The position numbers and the translations under genes are program-made. From the IMG/VR virus record IMGVR_UViG_3300046660_000716, positions 186,001-250,000 of that record: 64,000 nt of DNA. The stretch is one strand, 5' to 3'. Of the stretch, positions 8,473 through 18,439 are shown piece by piece (the first letter of the stretch is position 1; each line of letters starts with the position of its first letter). The stretch is from a virus. The notes under the pieces were generated by a model. That model saw only the letters and a program-made list of their open reading frames with translations, made no database searches and was not told the origin of the DNA.

Positions 8473-9237
8473 CTATGGGTTGGCGGGCAGGTCTCTGCAC
8501 CGCAGGTACGTCATCAGGTTGAGGGTCGACGGCCCGGTGGCTCCCGCCAGCAAATCGTCGAGCTCGAAGGTTGTCGTGCAGCGCCGCAGCGCTGTCAGCG
8601 TGAGGGGGCGGGCCGGCCCCGACAGCACGGAGGCCCACGCGGCCACGAGGGCCGTGGCCCTGGCCTGCAGGCCGTCGGCGATTGCAGCGAGGGCCTCGTG
8701 GTCCGGCACGATGACCCGCATCGCCTCGGAGGCCGTGGCCGAGAGGGCGAGGAAGCGCGCTCGGGAGGCGGATTCGACCAGCTCTGCGAGCGCCACGGGG
8801 CGACGCCAGCTCATGTTCACCGCGTCGTCGCACCAGCGGCGCGCGAGGGCGACCTTCTCGGCCGTCTCGGCGAAGACGAACGACCGGGTGACGGCGACGA
8901 GCAGCCGCTCCCAGGCCGCCGGGGTCTGGAGCCAGGCCGGCGACACCGCCCCCTTGTCCGGGATGCGGATGGCGAAGTCGGCGTCGCGCCAGTCCTCCAC
9001 CAGCTTGGGCGGCGCGTCCTCGAGCTCGTCGATCCCCTCGATCTGGCTCCTGCGCGCCAGCCAGTTCAGGGCGGGCATGCGGTGCCGGCGCGTGAAGATC
9101 CGCTCCAGCTCGCCCTTCACGTAGTTGGCGTCCCCCAGCTCCCACGCGGAGGCGTAGCGCGCCTGCGCCACCCTCCCGTCGATGCAACCGAGCTGATCGC
9201 CCCTCGTCAGCCATAGCTGCATATCAAAAGTGGTCAT
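8473..9237 (-). CDS. Unknown protein (254 aa)
   Basis: ATG 9237 overlaps the stop of the upstream gene (ATGA), indicating translational coupling. Mostly alpha-helical composition, with Trp/Arg-rich middle segments such as 'ARRWCDDAVNMSWRRP'. No signal peptide, membrane segment or catalytic motif seen. Placed next to the tape measure gene, on the opposite strand. Longer frames starting further upstream are shadows of the neighbour. Confidence 0.7.
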   Translation of the reverse strand: MTTFDMQLWLTRGDQLGCIDGRVAQARYASAWELGDANYVKGELERIFTRRHRMPALNWLARRSQIEGIDELEDAPPKLVEDWRDADFAIRIPDKGAVSPAWLQTPAAWERLLVAVTRSFVFAETAEKVALARRWCDDAVNMSWRRPVALAELVESASRARFLALSATASEAMRVIVPDHEALAAIADGLQARATALVAAWASVLSGPARPLTLTALRRCTTTFELDDLLAGATGPSTLNLMTYLRCRDLPANP

Positions 9238-10697
9238 GCACAACCTCCCAGGCCCAGAGCCGATGCAGCGCACAGCGCCGGGTAAATGCCCCCCTGCATG
9301 ACGCCCAGCAGCGCCTTCATGGCGGCCAGGAGCGCCGCGGTGGAGGCGAGTGAAGACGCCGCGTTGTACTGGGCGTTGGAGTAGGTGGACCGGCGGCACT
9401 CCAGCGCGGCCAGCAGCGCGTCGATCAGGGACCGCGCGATGTTGCCGTTGAGGATCTGGCCGATCGCGTTGAAGATCGCGGAGTTGAACGAGCACGCCTC
9501 GGCCAGGGCGCCGGAGACGCCGCGCGCCACGGCGGTGGAGGATCCGCCCCACGCCACGCTGCTGTCCGACGAGAGGAACGAGCCCGTGATAGGCGGCGAG
9601 GTGCCGAGCAGCGAGGCCAGGCGCACGGCGGCGTCCGAGCCGGAGCCGGAGCGGCCGGCGGTCGTCAGGCCCGGATCGCCCCTGAGCGGAGCGTACTGCG
9701 GATTCCCGCTCACGATGACAGTCGCGTCCTTCCAGCCGTCCCCGTCCAGCAGGCCGGTCCCCTGGAGGCGATCCGCCGTGTCCTCATCGGACTCGTCCTC
9801 GCCTTCGTCCGGGCCGATGGCTGCGTCGGGGTCGTCCTCGGCATCGAGCTGGTCGCCGACGGCCTCGCCGATCTTGGCGCTGACCGCGTCGGCCGTCTCC
9901 TCGGAGAGGTCGCCGATCGCGCCGTCGATGTCGCCGACGCCGGGCGGGAGCTCGGTGATCGGGAAGAGCGCCGAGATGTCGGCCATCTCCAGCGAGGGGG
10001 CAATGGGGGTGAAGACCCCGTAGTCCTCCAGCTCCTGCTTGAGGTTGAGGTCGTCGCCGGTCAGGTTCCCGGTGTCCAGGCCGGCCAGGCCGGAGAGGCG
10101 GTCGGTCTCCCCGGAGATGAACTCGCCTGGGTCCAGGTCGCCGCCCACGCTCAGCTCGCCGCGGGACGCCATCTGGAAGCCCTTGGAGAACTTGTCGGTG
10201 GTCCTGGCTCCGATCTCGACGAGCTGGGACGCGGCGCCGAGCATCTTCCTCGCGTCGGAGGGGCTGGCCGTGAGCGACCTCTCGATGAGGGAACCGATCG
10301 CGGAGGCCTGGCTGGCGATGCTGTGAGCGAGGCCGGCGGCGAGCGACTGCATCGTGGCGGAGACGGACAGGTCGCCGATGGTGGACCGCAGAGAGCCGGA
10401 GCCGGCCTGCATGACCCTGCCAAGCCCCGCCGTGTCGAAGGAGTAGTCGGATCTGCCGAAGCCCAGGGCGTCGGCGCCCAGGTTCCCGAGGCCGGACGAG
10501 CCCAGGCATCCAAGGGATGTGGAGGGCGAGGACGACAGCGAGGTGGCCCGGCCCATGGCGTCCCTCGACCACCGCGTGTCCAGCAGGTTCATCAGCTCCG
10601 TCTTCTGGACGGTGCCGGTGTTCGGCGGCGCGGAGTAGCCCGAGGTGGAGAACGCCCCGGTGGAGGGGAAGCCCGTGAGTGTCTGTAGAGAGAACAT
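9234..10697 (-). CDS. Unknown Gly/Ser/Ala-rich protein, possible virion component (487 aa)
   Basis: First gene of the minus operon, diverging from the tape measure gene. It is rich in small residues, with an acidic Asp/Glu stretch around residues 285-320 and a C-terminal hydrophobic, Ala/Leu-rich region of roughly 60 residues that could be helical or membrane-interacting. Composition and position beside tail genes suggest a structural protein, but no family is recognised. Confidence 0.7.
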   Translation of the reverse strand: MFSLQTLTGFPSTGAFSTSGYSAPPNTGTVQKTELMNLLDTRWSRDAMGRATSLSSSPSTSLGCLGSSGLGNLGADALGFGRSDYSFDTAGLGRVMQAGSGSLRSTIGDLSVSATMQSLAAGLAHSIASQASAIGSLIERSLTASPSDARKMLGAASQLVEIGARTTDKFSKGFQMASRGELSVGGDLDPGEFISGETDRLSGLAGLDTGNLTGDDLNLKQELEDYGVFTPIAPSLEMADISALFPITELPPGVGDIDGAIGDLSEETADAVSAKIGEAVGDQLDAEDDPDAAIGPDEGEDESDEDTADRLQGTGLLDGDGWKDATVIVSGNPQYAPLRGDPGLTTAGRSGSGSDAAVRLASLLGTSPPITGSFLSSDSSVAWGGSSTAVARGVSGALAEACSFNSAIFNAIGQILNGNIARSLIDALLAALECRRSTYSNAQYNAASSLASTAALLAAMKALLGVMQGGIYPALCAASALGLGGCA

Positions 10698-10779
10698 GGC
10701 TAGCTTCCATGGAAAAGATCATCGGTTTGTTATGCCCGCAACAGGAAATTGACAGAAACGACACTCTCAAGGACCAACC

Positions 10780-13700
10780 GTGGCATCCATCCTCCGATAC
10801 GCCGGGAACGTCGGCCGCAGCGCCGCCTACGCACTGCCCCAGATCATCAAGGGCCGCCTGCCCTCCGTGCACGCTCTCACGAGCCAGTTCACCGACAAGG
10901 GCCAGCGGGAGAACACCGTCGACGCCTTCCGCGAAATGAAGGGCATCCTCAAGGAGGACGTCCTCGGCCTGATGCGCAAGGGCCTCGACAACGCGAACAA
11001 GGAACTCAAGTCCGGCAAGTTCCACCAGACCGAGGCCGAGCAGAACGCATCGTTCGATTCGTCCATGGGCTTCGACGCAGGCGCGTTCGACAACTCGTTC
11101 CTGGAGGAGCACGGCTCCACCAACGCCGCCGATTCCGGCACCGCCCGCGTGGCGGCGGCCGCGGCGGCTGAGGGCGCGTCGGCGGGCGTGGCGGCGGCCG
11201 CGGCTCGCATGGGCGACAGCCCGGCGGCCCGCGTGGGCGCGCAGGCGTCAGTGGCGACGGCCAAGTTCAGCCGCGCGTCGCTGGGCGCGCAGATGGCGGT
11301 CGGCAACATGCTCAAGGGCGCCATCATGGCGAACGCCCAGGTGCTGTCGCAGATGCACAAGTTCCAGGTCACGACGCAGCACCAGTTCTACCGCCAGCAG
11401 CTCGAGCACAACATGGCCATGGCCGGCATGACGTCGGAGCTGATCTCCCAGATCCGCGACCTGCGCAGCTCGTCCAACGTCGCGGCCGCCGCGTCCGACC
11501 AGATCATGCAGGCGTTCACCGGGAAGCAGTCCGACTTCTCCCGCGTGTTCGACAGCAAGGGCGGCATGGACGTCGGCGCCTACCTCGGCGTGATCAACAG
11601 CCGCTTCAAGAAGTCCGTCGGCGACGGCTCGATGTTCAAGATGATGGGCAATTCCATCGCTGCGGCCCCTCTGGCCGCGGCCTTCAGCCGCACGCTGGAG
11701 GCCCTGATCCCGAAGAACTTCGGCAAGCAGCTGGAGCAGTTCAACGACTTCGCCAGCAAGCTCGGCACGGTGCTGAACCAGCGCGCCCGCCACGTCGCGG
11801 GCGGCCTGCGCGGCAGCAACAGCGCCGGAAAGCGCGGCCTGGGCAAGGTGCTGGAGTTCTTCAGCATCGACGCGCCGACCTCTGCGGCCGGCCCGGACCT
11901 GTCCCGCCAGGTGCGCGGCAAGGCCGTCGCGTTCGACGGCTACGCCCACCGCTCCATCGTCGAGGTGATCCCGAGCCACCTGGCCGACATCCACGCCGAG
12001 CTGGTGGCGCAGCGCCGGGCCAAGGGCATCGCGGACCCGACCGACCGCAAGCTGTACGACTTCAAGACCGGTCGCTTCTCCAGCGAGAAGGCCAGCCGGC
12101 AGGCGCACGAGAAGCGCGTGGACCGCGAGTCCATCGCCCACTTCGACCGCGTCCACCGCGCCATCGGCGACGGCGGCGATCGCCAGACCGCCGCCGACCT
12201 GAAAGAAGCGTTCAAGGTCCTGCGCAACGACCAGTTCTCGGTCAAGAAGGGCAGCTCCGCAGACCTCGGCGGCCAGATCGACTCGCTGGCGCAGCGCCTG
12301 CGCACCCAGGGCAAGGGCGCGGAGGCCGACAAGCTGCTGAAGGCGCGCGACAAGATCGTGAAGGCGCGCGAGAAGCACGGCGCCCGCTTCTCCTACGAGC
12401 TGCAGACCGCCGTGAACCGCTCCGACGCGTCGCGCTCGAAAGCGTACGACGGCATCGAGAACGAGGAGGGCGTCCACCGCATGATGTACAGCGGCGGCAT
12501 CTACGACGCAGAGTCGCAGCGCGACGGCGGGAGACTGGACATCGGGGGCGGTCGAGGCCGCGGAGGCCGGGGCGGCAATCGCCGTCGCCGCGGCGGCCCC
12601 GGTCCAGGCCCCGCGCCGTCCGGCAATCCGCTGGACAGCGTGCTGCCCACCGGCGACGCCCAGGGCTTCGAGAAGGGCGCGTCCGACCAGAAGCTCTTCC
12701 GCGACGCGACCGGCAAGATCACGCTGAAGAGCATCCTGCAGACCCCGATGGTCCTCGCCTCCAAGGCCATGAACACGCTCGAGACCAAGATCTCCGGCGT
12801 CCTGTTCGGCGACGGCACCGGCCAGCGCGCCGGCCTGTTCACCCGCATGAACCGCATGCTCATGGGCGACGTGGACCCGACCACCGGGCGCCGCACCGGA
12901 CCCCTTGGCCGCATGGTCGACTTCGTCAAGAAGGACATCTTCGGCCCGCTGAAGAAGGCGATGGTCGGCGACCCGTCCGACCCCGCCAGCCAGGCAACCT
13001 CGATCGTGGGCACGACCAAGCGCTGGTTCCGGGAGGCCGTCGACAGCGGCAAGAAGTTCCTGTTCGGCGACCGCACCGAGGCCGAGGACGGCACCGTCAC
13101 CCGCAAGGGCGGCCTGTTCGGCGGCGTGGTGAACTACTTCTCCGGCAAGAGCAAGCAGCTCAAGGACTACCTGCTCGGCAAGGGCGACGACGGCAAGAAC
13201 CCGGGCCTGCTCGTCAACCTGAAGGAGAAGTTCACCGGGATGGTGGACCGCATGAACAAGTCCCTCTTCGGGACGAAGGACGCGGACGGCCGCCGCAGCG
13301 GCGGCGTGTTCGGCGACGGCATCCAGAAGGGCAAGGACTTCATGGTCTCGCTCTGGGACAAGTTCCAGGAGAAGGCCGTGCAGCCCCTGGGCAAGCTCCT
13401 CTTCGGCGAGGTGGGCGCGGACGGCAAGCGCTCCGGCGGCGCGTTCGGCTCGGCCTGGCAGAAAGGCAAGGACTTCGTCTCCAACCTGGGCGCCCAGGTC
13501 TCGACCTCGATCATCAAGCCCATGCAGGTCGCCCTGTTCGGCAAGGGCACCACGGTCGACGACGGCTTCGGCAACGTCACCTACAAGGGCCGCGGCATCT
13601 TCCCGACCCTCGGCGACACCCTGAAGACCAGCGTCATCGCTCCAATGATGACCTCGCTGTTCGGCGAGAAGCAGTACAAGGGCATGGACGCATCCGGCAA

Positions 13701-16700
13701 GCCGATCTTCAAGCGCCAGGGCGGCGCCTTCGGCATGCTCGGCCAGTCCCTCAAGGACGCCTTCGCCCCGCTGAAGAACACCTTCGTCGGCCCGGACGGC
13801 ATCTGGACCAGCCTCAAGAAGGGCGTCAAGGACACCTTCGCCGACCTGAAGGTCGCGATCTTTGGCGAGGCCAAGGAGGGAGAAGGCTCGCTCGCCGATC
13901 GCATCGGCGCCAAGATTTCCGACGGCATCAAGCGCGTCGGCGACTGGATGCAGGACAAGCTGAAGCCCGTGACCGAGTGGATCCAGAAGGGCGGCGACTG
14001 GCTCAAGACCAAGGTGTTCGAGCCGTTCGGCAAGTGGCTGAACGATCCCAAGTCGGGCTTCATCGTGCGCATGCGCGAGGGGACCGCCTCGTTCTTCTAC
14101 GGCAAGAAGAACGCCGACAGCGGAATGCGCGAGGGCGGCCTGTTCGGCGCCGTGAAGAAGCAGATGGACCACTTCTTCTACGGCAATCCCGACAAGGGCA
14201 CCAAGGGCTTCGTCGAGCGCGTGGTCGAGCCAGCCAAGAAGTTCGTGCTGGAAGAGATCTGGAACCCGCTGAAGACCAAGGTCAGCGACATGTGGGACGG
14301 CACCAAGCAGTTCTTCAAGGACGAGATCCTCTCGCCGCTGAAGGGCGTGATGGAGCCGTTCGTCACCGAGGCCAAGGAGCAGTGGCGCCTCCTGAAGGAG
14401 TGGGTCAAGGGCCCCCTGTGGGAGACCGTGAAGGGCGTCGGCGCGCAGATCGACGGCGTGTTCAAGAACACCTTCGGCACCGGCCTGTCCGAGATGCTGC
14501 GCAAGAACGTCCTGGATCCGATCAAGGACGCGCTGAGCAGCGTGCAGAAGTTCCTGGGAACGGCGCTGAAGTCGGTCCTGAAGCTGCCGGTCAACATCCT
14601 GCGTGGCGCCGCCGACGAGCTGAAGGCATCGCAGATCCGCCGCGGGATCGCGGGAGGCATGTCGCAGGCCGAGCGCGAGCGCATCATCCGCGAGAAGGGC
14701 ATCGATCCGGCAACTATCCCCGCTGGCTCCGGTTCCAGCCTGCGCAATCGGGCGGCTCCGGGAGTCGCCGGTGCGAACCCTGCTTCCCCTGGAGGCCCTG
14801 CCGGCCCTGGCGGTTCGGCGGCTCCCGGCGTGCGCTCGGCGGGCGGCCCTCAGTCGGTCGCAGCCGGTTCCCCAGGTTACACGGCTCCGGGCGTAGCGGG
14901 CTCTGCTGCCGCTCCCGGCGGCGTGCGCCAGGCTGGCGCAGCGGGCGCTCCGTCGGTTTCCGGCGGCGGCCACGGCAGCGTGGGCTCCCCGTCGCACCCG
15001 GACTCCGGTTCGGCAACGATGGCCAAGCCGCACGATATCGACAAGGCGATCATCGCTACAGCTGACAACACCCACAACATCTACCAGTTTGTCAGCAAAC
15101 ACCTGTGGGGCGTGGGCAAGAACGTCGAGCGTATCGTCGACCACTTCAAGATCCAGGACATCGCCACCGGCGGCAACAGCTCCGACCGACGCCCTTCCGG
15201 CCTGCTCGGCAAGCTGCGCAAGCTGATCACGAACCCGCTGGGCTTCGTGCGCGACGTCGTGACCGGTGCCTTCGACTACATGCGCAAAGCCGTGTCGAAG
15301 GTGTTCGACGCAGCGAAGGGCCTGATCATGGTCCCTATCAAGGGCCTGATCAAGGGCTTCGAGCTGCTGAATAAGACGTTCGGCGTGATGCGCAAGATGT
15401 TCGGCGAGATGGCCGGCATGGCCAAGGATCTGATCGTCAACACGCTGGGCGGCGCCGCCAAGGTCGCGGGCACCATCCTGCGCGAGACGGCGAAGGCCAC
15501 CAGCACCGCGTTCGTGTCGATCACCAAGGCCATTCCGGCCGTGGTCTCGTCCATCACCAGCGCCTCCGTCAGCATCCTCAAGGCGGGCGGCCAGATCCTG
15601 GGCGCGGCCGCCAAGATCGTCGGCTCCATCGCGACCACCCTCGTCAAGATGGCCGGCGCGATGATCACGACCGCGGTCAAGGTGACCAAGGACATCGTGA
15701 CGGGCCTGGCCCGCATCACGTTCGACGCGATCGGCACGGTCGTCGGCACCATCACGGGCCGCGGCAAGAAGAACGCGCGCGGCAAGCTGACCCCGGTCTA
15801 CGTGGTCGGCGGCTACCTGGCCGGCACCACCGGCGGCGCCAAGTCGCTGGAGGAGGCCGAGGCTGGCGGCGGCATCCGCAAGGCTGTGAACCGCGTGACG
15901 GGCGCGATCGGCGACGCCGTTGACAAGGTGAAGAATGGCTTCCAGGCGGTCAAAGATCGCATGAGCGCCAAGGACACCGTGACCAACGACGGCAAGTGGA
16001 AAGCCCGCCTGCTGTCCGCGGGCGAGAAGTCGCGCGAGGCGCTGGCCGGGATCGGCAGCGGCATCAAGTCGTTCGGCTCCTTCCTGATGAGCGCGATCCC
16101 GATGGTCATCTCGGGAATCGGCGCGCTGGTGTCCTTCTTCACCCAGGGCAAATTCATCTCCATGCTCGGCAGCCTGCTCAAGGGCAACGTCGGCGGCATG
16201 CTGAAGGGCGGCGCCGGGATGGTGATGGACGCCGGCAAGGGGCTCGTCGGCAAGATGGGCGGCCTGAAGGGCGTGGGCCTCGCCGCGGGCGCCGGCCTGA
16301 TCGGCACGGGCGTCAACGCTCTGGCCGACAACTACATGGACGAGGGCGTAGGCAAGAAGATCGTCAAGACCGGAGGCACCGCGCTGCAGTACGGCGCGAT
16401 GGGCGCGACGATCGGCTCCGTCATCCCGGGCGTGGGCACCGCCGTTGGCGCAGGCGTGGGCGCGGCGATCGGCGCCGTGGTCGAGAACTGGGACGACATC
16501 GCCAAGGCCGCCAAGGCCCTGGGTGAGATGATGTGGTCGCTGCCCAAGAAGATCCTGGGCTTCTACGAGGACGCCGGTAAGTTCCTGCTGGACGGCATCA
16601 AGGCGATCCCTGGCATGCTGCTGGACGGCCTGAAGGCCATGGTGGGCCTGGGCTCGCAGGCTGCGGACGGCGTGAAGAGCGCCGCCTCCAGCGCGTGGGA

Positions 16701-18387
16701 CTGGATCTCGGGCGGTTCGTCGTCTGACGCTCCGGTCGAGAACCGGGCGGAGGGCGGTCCGCTGGGCTCCAAGGCCACCATGGTTGGCGAGCTCGGTCCG
16801 GAGGTCCTCAACCGCAGGGGTGAGGTCATCTCCGGCGGCCGTCAGGGTGGCAAGTTCAGCAATCCATCGCTGGTCAAGGCCGCCCAGGGCCGCGAGGACT
16901 CGGTCTCCGAGATTCTGCGTCGCATCTCCACCAACACGCTCTACAGCGCTCGCGCTCTGGAGGCGATCGTCAACGGGTCCGGCTTCGGCCCGCTCGAAGA
17001 CGACGACTCTGTGGAGTTCAAGCCGCTGAAGAACGTGCGCAGGCCGTCCAACTCGGGCGGCGGCGGGGGCTCCTCGTCCGGCGGCATCATGGACAACATC
17101 GGTGAGCTGGGCCGGACCATCGGCCAGGGCGCATCGAGCGTTGGCCACGCTGCCTTCGGTGCAGCCAAGAACGTCGGCTCGAAGATCATGTCGGGCGACT
17201 TCTCCGGGGCCGCGAGCAGCGCCTGGAGTGGTCTGAAGAGCGTTGGCTCGGCGATCGGCCAGGCCGGCTCGGCCATCGGCCAAACGTCCATCGGCTCGGC
17301 CATCACGGGCTCCGGCAGCGAGGGTCAGAAGGCCCTGATGGACGCCGCTGTGAAGGCTGGCATCACCTCTCCGACCGAGCAGGCGATGTTCCTCGCACAG
17401 ATGGACACCGAGTCGGGCGGCTTCCGCAAGCTGTCCGAGAGCTTCGCCTACAGCCCGGACAGGCTGGCGGCCGTGTTCCCCAAGTACTTCAAGTCCCCAG
17501 CCGATGCCGCGCAGGTGGTCCAGCAGGGTCCTGAAGCGATCGCCGAGAAGGTCTACGGCGGCCGGATGGGCAACAAGGACCAGGGCGACGGCTTCAAGTA
17601 CCGCGGCCGCGGCTACATCCAGCTGACCGGCAAGGCGAACTACGAAGCGGCGGGCAAGGCGCTGGGCATCGACCTCGTCGGCAGCCCGGACCTGGCGGCC
17701 GATCCGGCTACGGCGGCGGCGATCGCCACGTGGTTCTGGAAGAGCCACGGCATCTCCGGTCCGGCGTCGAAGGGCGACGTGGCAGGCACCACCAAGATCA
17801 TCAACGGTGGTGAGAACGGCCTGTCGGACCGCCAGGCGAAGTACACTGGCTATCTAGCCAAGCTGCAGCAGGCGCCGACTGGCGGGACCGCGGAAGCGAA
17901 CCCGCTGAAGACGGCCATGCTCGGCGGCTGGATGGGCGACTCGCCGACCCTGGTGGGCGAGCGCCAGCCGGAGGTGCTGTCGCCGGACGGCCAGATTCAC
18001 CCGTCCGTCGACGCGTACCTGAGCTCCTCCAGCGCCGACCCTTCCAGCCTCGCCGTCAACACGGCGGTCAAGGAGGCGGTTCGTCGCTCCGGCGCCGGTC
18101 CCGACAACGCAGGAGCCAACGACGCGATGAGCAAGATCGCGGCGGCGGCTGGCGGCGGAGGGATGGCTCCGGAAGCGATGGAGCTCTTCACGAAGATGCT
18201 GGAGGCGCTGAACGCCGTGGCAAACAACACCGCCGGGATCTCGAACCTGGTGGCCGCGGCGCCGCAGGCGAACAGCCCCGTAGGCATCGACGCATCGAAG
18301 CAGACCAAGAACGTCTTCACCCTCGGCAGTGCAGCGCCTCGCGGCGACGGCATGAGCCCGATGATGGAGCGGCTCGCGGTAGGCTAA
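10780..18387 (+). CDS. Tail tape measure protein with C-terminal GH19 lytic domain
   Basis: 2535 residues from GTG 10780 with AAGGA seven bases upstream. Very long, Ala/Gly/Lys-rich and largely helical, with hydrophobic segments around residues 1560-1650 and 1770-1900, typical of tape measure proteins that set tail length and pass through the inner membrane. Residues about 670-1150 hold imperfect tandem repeats built on 'LFG...GG-FG'. Residues about 2180-2365 match glycoside hydrolase family 19: a Glu in 'MDTESGGFRKLSE' near 2211, 'KYRGRGYIQLTGKANY', and a C-terminal NGG-DR segment. This domain would cut peptidoglycan during DNA injection. The 2166-codon antisense frame is a shadow. Confidence 0.93.
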   Translation: MASILRYAGNVGRSAAYALPQIIKGRLPSVHALTSQFTDKGQRENTVDAFREMKGILKEDVLGLMRKGLDNANKELKSGKFHQTEAEQNASFDSSMGFDAGAFDNSFLEEHGSTNAADSGTARVAAAAAAEGASAGVAAAAARMGDSPAARVGAQASVATAKFSRASLGAQMAVGNMLKGAIMANAQVLSQMHKFQVTTQHQFYRQQLEHNMAMAGMTSELISQIRDLRSSSNVAAAASDQIMQAFTGKQSDFSRVFDSKGGMDVGAYLGVINSRFKKSVGDGSMFKMMGNSIAAAPLAAAFSRTLEALIPKNFGKQLEQFNDFASKLGTVLNQRARHVAGGLRGSNSAGKRGLGKVLEFFSIDAPTSAAGPDLSRQVRGKAVAFDGYAHRSIVEVIPSHLADIHAELVAQRRAKGIADPTDRKLYDFKTGRFSSEKASRQAHEKRVDRESIAHFDRVHRAIGDGGDRQTAADLKEAFKVLRNDQFSVKKGSSADLGGQIDSLAQRLRTQGKGAEADKLLKARDKIVKAREKHGARFSYELQTAVNRSDASRSKAYDGIENEEGVHRMMYSGGIYDAESQRDGGRLDIGGGRGRGGRGGNRRRRGGPGPGPAPSGNPLDSVLPTGDAQGFEKGASDQKLFRDATGKITLKSILQTPMVLASKAMNTLETKISGVLFGDGTGQRAGLFTRMNRMLMGDVDPTTGRRTGPLGRMVDFVKKDIFGPLKKAMVGDPSDPASQATSIVGTTKRWFREAVDSGKKFLFGDRTEAEDGTVTRKGGLFGGVVNYFSGKSKQLKDYLLGKGDDGKNPGLLVNLKEKFTGMVDRMNKSLFGTKDADGRRSGGVFGDGIQKGKDFMVSLWDKFQEKAVQPLGKLLFGEVGADGKRSGGAFGSAWQKGKDFVSNLGAQVSTSIIKPMQVALFGKGTTVDDGFGNVTYKGRGIFPTLGDTLKTSVIAPMMTSLFGEKQYKGMDASGKPIFKRQGGAFGMLGQSLKDAFAPLKNTFVGPDGIWTSLKKGVKDTFADLKVAIFGEAKEGEGSLADRIGAKISDGIKRVGDWMQDKLKPVTEWIQKGGDWLKTKVFEPFGKWLNDPKSGFIVRMREGTASFFYGKKNADSGMREGGLFGAVKKQMDHFFYGNPDKGTKGFVERVVEPAKKFVLEEIWNPLKTKVSDMWDGTKQFFKDEILSPLKGVMEPFVTEAKEQWRLLKEWVKGPLWETVKGVGAQIDGVFKNTFGTGLSEMLRKNVLDPIKDALSSVQKFLGTALKSVLKLPVNILRGAADELKASQIRRGIAGGMSQAERERIIREKGIDPATIPAGSGSSLRNRAAPGVAGANPASPGGPAGPGGSAAPGVRSAGGPQSVAAGSPGYTAPGVAGSAAAPGGVRQAGAAGAPSVSGGGHGSVGSPSHPDSGSATMAKPHDIDKAIIATADNTHNIYQFVSKHLWGVGKNVERIVDHFKIQDIATGGNSSDRRPSGLLGKLRKLITNPLGFVRDVVTGAFDYMRKAVSKVFDAAKGLIMVPIKGLIKGFELLNKTFGVMRKMFGEMAGMAKDLIVNTLGGAAKVAGTILRETAKATSTAFVSITKAIPAVVSSITSASVSILKAGGQILGAAAKIVGSIATTLVKMAGAMITTAVKVTKDIVTGLARITFDAIGTVVGTITGRGKKNARGKLTPVYVVGGYLAGTTGGAKSLEEAEAGGGIRKAVNRVTGAIGDAVDKVKNGFQAVKDRMSAKDTVTNDGKWKARLLSAGEKSREALAGIGSGIKSFGSFLMSAIPMVISGIGALVSFFTQGKFISMLGSLLKGNVGGMLKGGAGMVMDAGKGLVGKMGGLKGVGLAAGAGLIGTGVNALADNYMDEGVGKKIVKTGGTALQYGAMGATIGSVIPGVGTAVGAGVGAAIGAVVENWDDIAKAAKALGEMMWSLPKKILGFYEDAGKFLLDGIKAIPGMLLDGLKAMVGLGSQAADGVKSAASSAWDWISGGSSSDAPVENRAEGGPLGSKATMVGELGPEVLNRRGEVISGGRQGGKFSNPSLVKAAQGREDSVSEILRRISTNTLYSARALEAIVNGSGFGPLEDDDSVEFKPLKNVRRPSNSGGGGGSSSGGIMDNIGELGRTIGQGASSVGHAAFGAAKNVGSKIMSGDFSGAASSAWSGLKSVGSAIGQAGSAIGQTSIGSAITGSGSEGQKALMDAAVKAGITSPTEQAMFLAQMDTESGGFRKLSESFAYSPDRLAAVFPKYFKSPADAAQVVQQGPEAIAEKVYGGRMGNKDQGDGFKYRGRGYIQLTGKANYEAAGKALGIDLVGSPDLAADPATAAAIATWFWKSHGISGPASKGDVAGTTKIINGGENGLSDRQAKYTGYLAKLQQAPTGGTAEANPLKTAMLGGWMGDSPTLVGERQPEVLSPDGQIHPSVDAYLSSSSADPSSLAVNTAVKEAVRRSGAGPDNAGANDAMSKIAAAAGGGGMAPEAMELFTKMLEALNAVANNTAGISNLVAAAPQANSPVGIDASKQTKNVFTLGSAAPRGDGMSPMMERLAVG
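12790..14230 (+). repeat. Imperfect tandem repeats within tape measure gene
   Basis: Encodes about ten degenerate units of roughly 45-60 residues, each with an 'LFG' or 'FFYG' motif, a basic Asp/Gly-rich loop, then 'GG(V/A/L)FG' and a helical segment. Examples: 'SLFGTKDADGRRSGGVFG', 'LLFGEVGADGKRSGGAFG', 'FFYGKKNADSGMREGGLFG'. Unit length was judged by eye. Confidence 0.7.
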
Positions 18388-18394
18388 GCAGCAC

Positions 18395-18416
18395 CGGGAG
18401 GGCCTCGGCCCTCCCG
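18395..18416 (+). terminator. Hairpin after tape measure gene
   Basis: Stem CGGGAGGGCC / GGCCCTCCCG directly after the tape measure stop. No T-run follows, so it may be a partial terminator that lowers downstream expression. Confidence 0.5.
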
Positions 18417-18439
18417 TCTCACCAACACAGAGAGAACAC

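Noticed and set aside
11248-17748. 2166-codon frame antisense to the tape measure gene
   Set aside because: Composition is Ala/Asp/His/Arg/Val repeats typical of reverse-strand shadows; the plus frame has GH19 and tape measure features.
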